Both the position numbers and the translations under genes were made by a program. The notes beneath the pieces were generated by a model. The model saw only the letters and a list, made by a program, of their open reading frames with translations. It did not search any database and was not told where the DNA came from. Below are positions 5,751 to 5,828 of a stretch of 5,828 bases of DNA, one piece after another. Each line of letters begins with the position of its first letter. Position 1 is the stretch's first letter. The DNA comes from Spirochaetales bacterium (GTDB lineage Bacteria; Spirochaetota; Spirochaetia; SZUA-6; DRHE01): positions 1-5,828 of the forward strand of contig JAFGFV010000335.1 in assembly GCA_016930895.1 (NCBI GenBank), written 5' to 3'.

Positions 5751-5828
5751 CTATCCGCGGCCCCGCAGGGCCTTGCGCACGAAGGTGGCCACCCGGGAGG
5801 TCCGCCCACCTCCCCGGCTGCGCTCTTC
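5751..5828 (-). CDS. Possible C-terminal end of an unidentified gene
   Basis: The minus strand is open from the window edge to a TAG at 5753-5751, giving 25 residues that end in RVATFVRKALRGRG. Most codons end in G or C, as in the neighbouring genes, and the frame stops 66 bp before the lapA-like start, a reasonable spacing for an upstream gene of the same operon. The fragment is too short to identify. In such GC-rich DNA another frame is also open here, so this remains a possibility only. Confidence 0.4.
   Translation of the reverse strand, partial: EERSRGGGRTSRVATFVRKALRGRG

Overview
The window is a compact, GC-rich bacterial chromosome segment holding five complete protein genes and two genes cut by the window edges. 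Two promoter candidates resemble sigma70 sites. The gene set is housekeeping or envelope-related: nucleotide synthesis, ion transport, mechanosensitive channel and a LapA-type inner-membrane protein. MscS and LapA suit a Gram-negative-type cell, and the GC-rich composition would fit a deltaproteobacterial or neighbouring lineage. That placement is a guess; no rRNA or other marker is present. I see no mobile element, phage gene, CRISPR array, tRNA or rRNA.

Left part (1-1531): a divergent IMP dehydrogenase gene reads leftward and leaves the window before its C-terminal catalytic Arg-Tyr flap. Its 191-bp divergent upstream region carries a candidate promoter in each direction, two short perfect palindromes, and a strong GC-rich hairpin that would form the 5' end of the IMPDH transcript.

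Middle part (1532-3302): a metallo-beta-lactamase-fold hydrolase and an MscS-family channel read rightward, 34 bp apart, probably as one operon from a near-consensus promoter at 1474-1501. They converge on the next operon across only 33 bp.

Right part (3336-5828): reading leftward, the order is the tail of an unidentified gene, a 71-residue LapA-family membrane protein, a CorA magnesium/cobalt channel very close to the Thermotoga type, and an uncharacterised ATP-grasp protein. The start of the ATP-grasp gene overlaps the corA stop codon in a TTGA junction. This suggests translational coupling of an unknown Mg-ATP-dependent ligase to a magnesium channel, and it is the most interesting lead here.

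Two ion-flux proteins of the inner membrane (MscS and CorA) sit in facing operons, but the sequence does not prove a joint function. I do not see clear evidence of a wholly new multi-gene system. The best candidates for new biology are the ATP-grasp protein coupled to CorA, the atypical IMPDH active-site loops, and the structured IMPDH leader.
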